Origin: G963665595 sp963665595
Lineage (GTDB): Bacteria > Actinomycetota > Coriobacteriia > Coriobacteriales > CADBOM01
Direction of reading: 5' to 3'
NCBI GenBank assembly: GCA_963665595.2
Contig: CAXXJK010000004.1
Location: 186,001-250,000, forward strand
DNA: 64,000 bases
Part shown: positions 63,896 to 64,000 of the stretch, one piece after another
Position numbering within the stretch: the stretch's first letter is position 1
Layout: each line of letters opens with the position of its first letter
Notes under the pieces: model-generated
Database searches by the model: none
What the model was told of the DNA's origin: nothing
What the model saw: only the letters and a program-made list of their open reading frames with translations
Program-made: the position numbers and the translations under genes

Positions 63896-64000
63896 GAAGC
63901 ATTTTTTCGCTATATGCGATACATGAAACCATCATAAGACCCTTGCTGGACAGGTTTGGTGAATGTGGCACGCCTAATGCCAATCGATGATTTCCCAATT

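Overview
The window looks like the chromosome of a Coriobacteriia-type actinobacterium (Eggerthellaceae). The near-50% G+C and small intergenic gaps are most like Cryptobacterium, but that genus call is inference from overall character, not from a search. Supporting signs are a zinc-type ribosomal protein S4, SLH-bearing surface proteins, an anaerobe's enzyme set (glycyl radical enzyme, [NiFe] hydrogenase, formate channel), and actinobacterial-looking ribosomal and Rel proteins. No insertion sequence, prophage, CRISPR array or rRNA operon was seen.

Layout. 1-5.1 kb (minus): the 3'-truncated glucose-6-phosphate isomerase gene lies downstream of the alpha ribosomal operon infA-rpmJ-rpsM-rpsK-rpsD-rpoA-rplQ, separated from it by a terminator. 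5.2-28 kb (minus) is largely an envelope block: a YfhO-type membrane protein, galE, a HEAT-repeat protein, tRNA-Val(UAC), glf, a large subtilase with SLH-like modules, a Wzm/Wzt-type polysaccharide exporter, a three-gene operon (glycosyltransferase, glycyl radical enzyme, its activase), and a 1664-residue amidase-RICIN-glucosaminidase autolysin. 28-43 kb (minus) is mostly housekeeping: class I aldolase, NAD synthetase with a decayed glutaminase domain, MBL hydrolase, Rel, a RecJ-HIRAN-helicase fusion, modABC, and infC-rpmI-rplT.

43-50 kb (plus) carries the complete tryptophan operon trpE-G-D-C-(F-B)-A behind a Trp-specific transcriptional T-box. 50-64 kb is mixed: larE, focA, a Ser/Thr kinase, a PflX-like radical SAM protein, the hydrogenase genes hyaA-B-C with protease gene hyaD, pheA, larB with a long acidic N-terminus, a MutY-like glycosylase and a degenerate AAA-like protein.

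How it fits together. galE and glf make UDP-galactose and UDP-galactofuranose, the Wzm/Wzt pair would export a glycan, and the glycosyltransferase is almost fused by operon structure to a radical enzyme of unknown substrate; this last is the best candidate for an undescribed pathway. Nickel is a second theme: the hydrogenase, LarB and LarE (nickel-pincer cofactor) and a dyad upstream of hyaA with the geometry of a NikR operator. RNA-level control is unusually visible at 42.9-43.6 kb, where an infC attenuator and a trp T-box lie back to back. Starts were chosen by Shine-Dalgarno position and family length; several differ from the longest possible frame.
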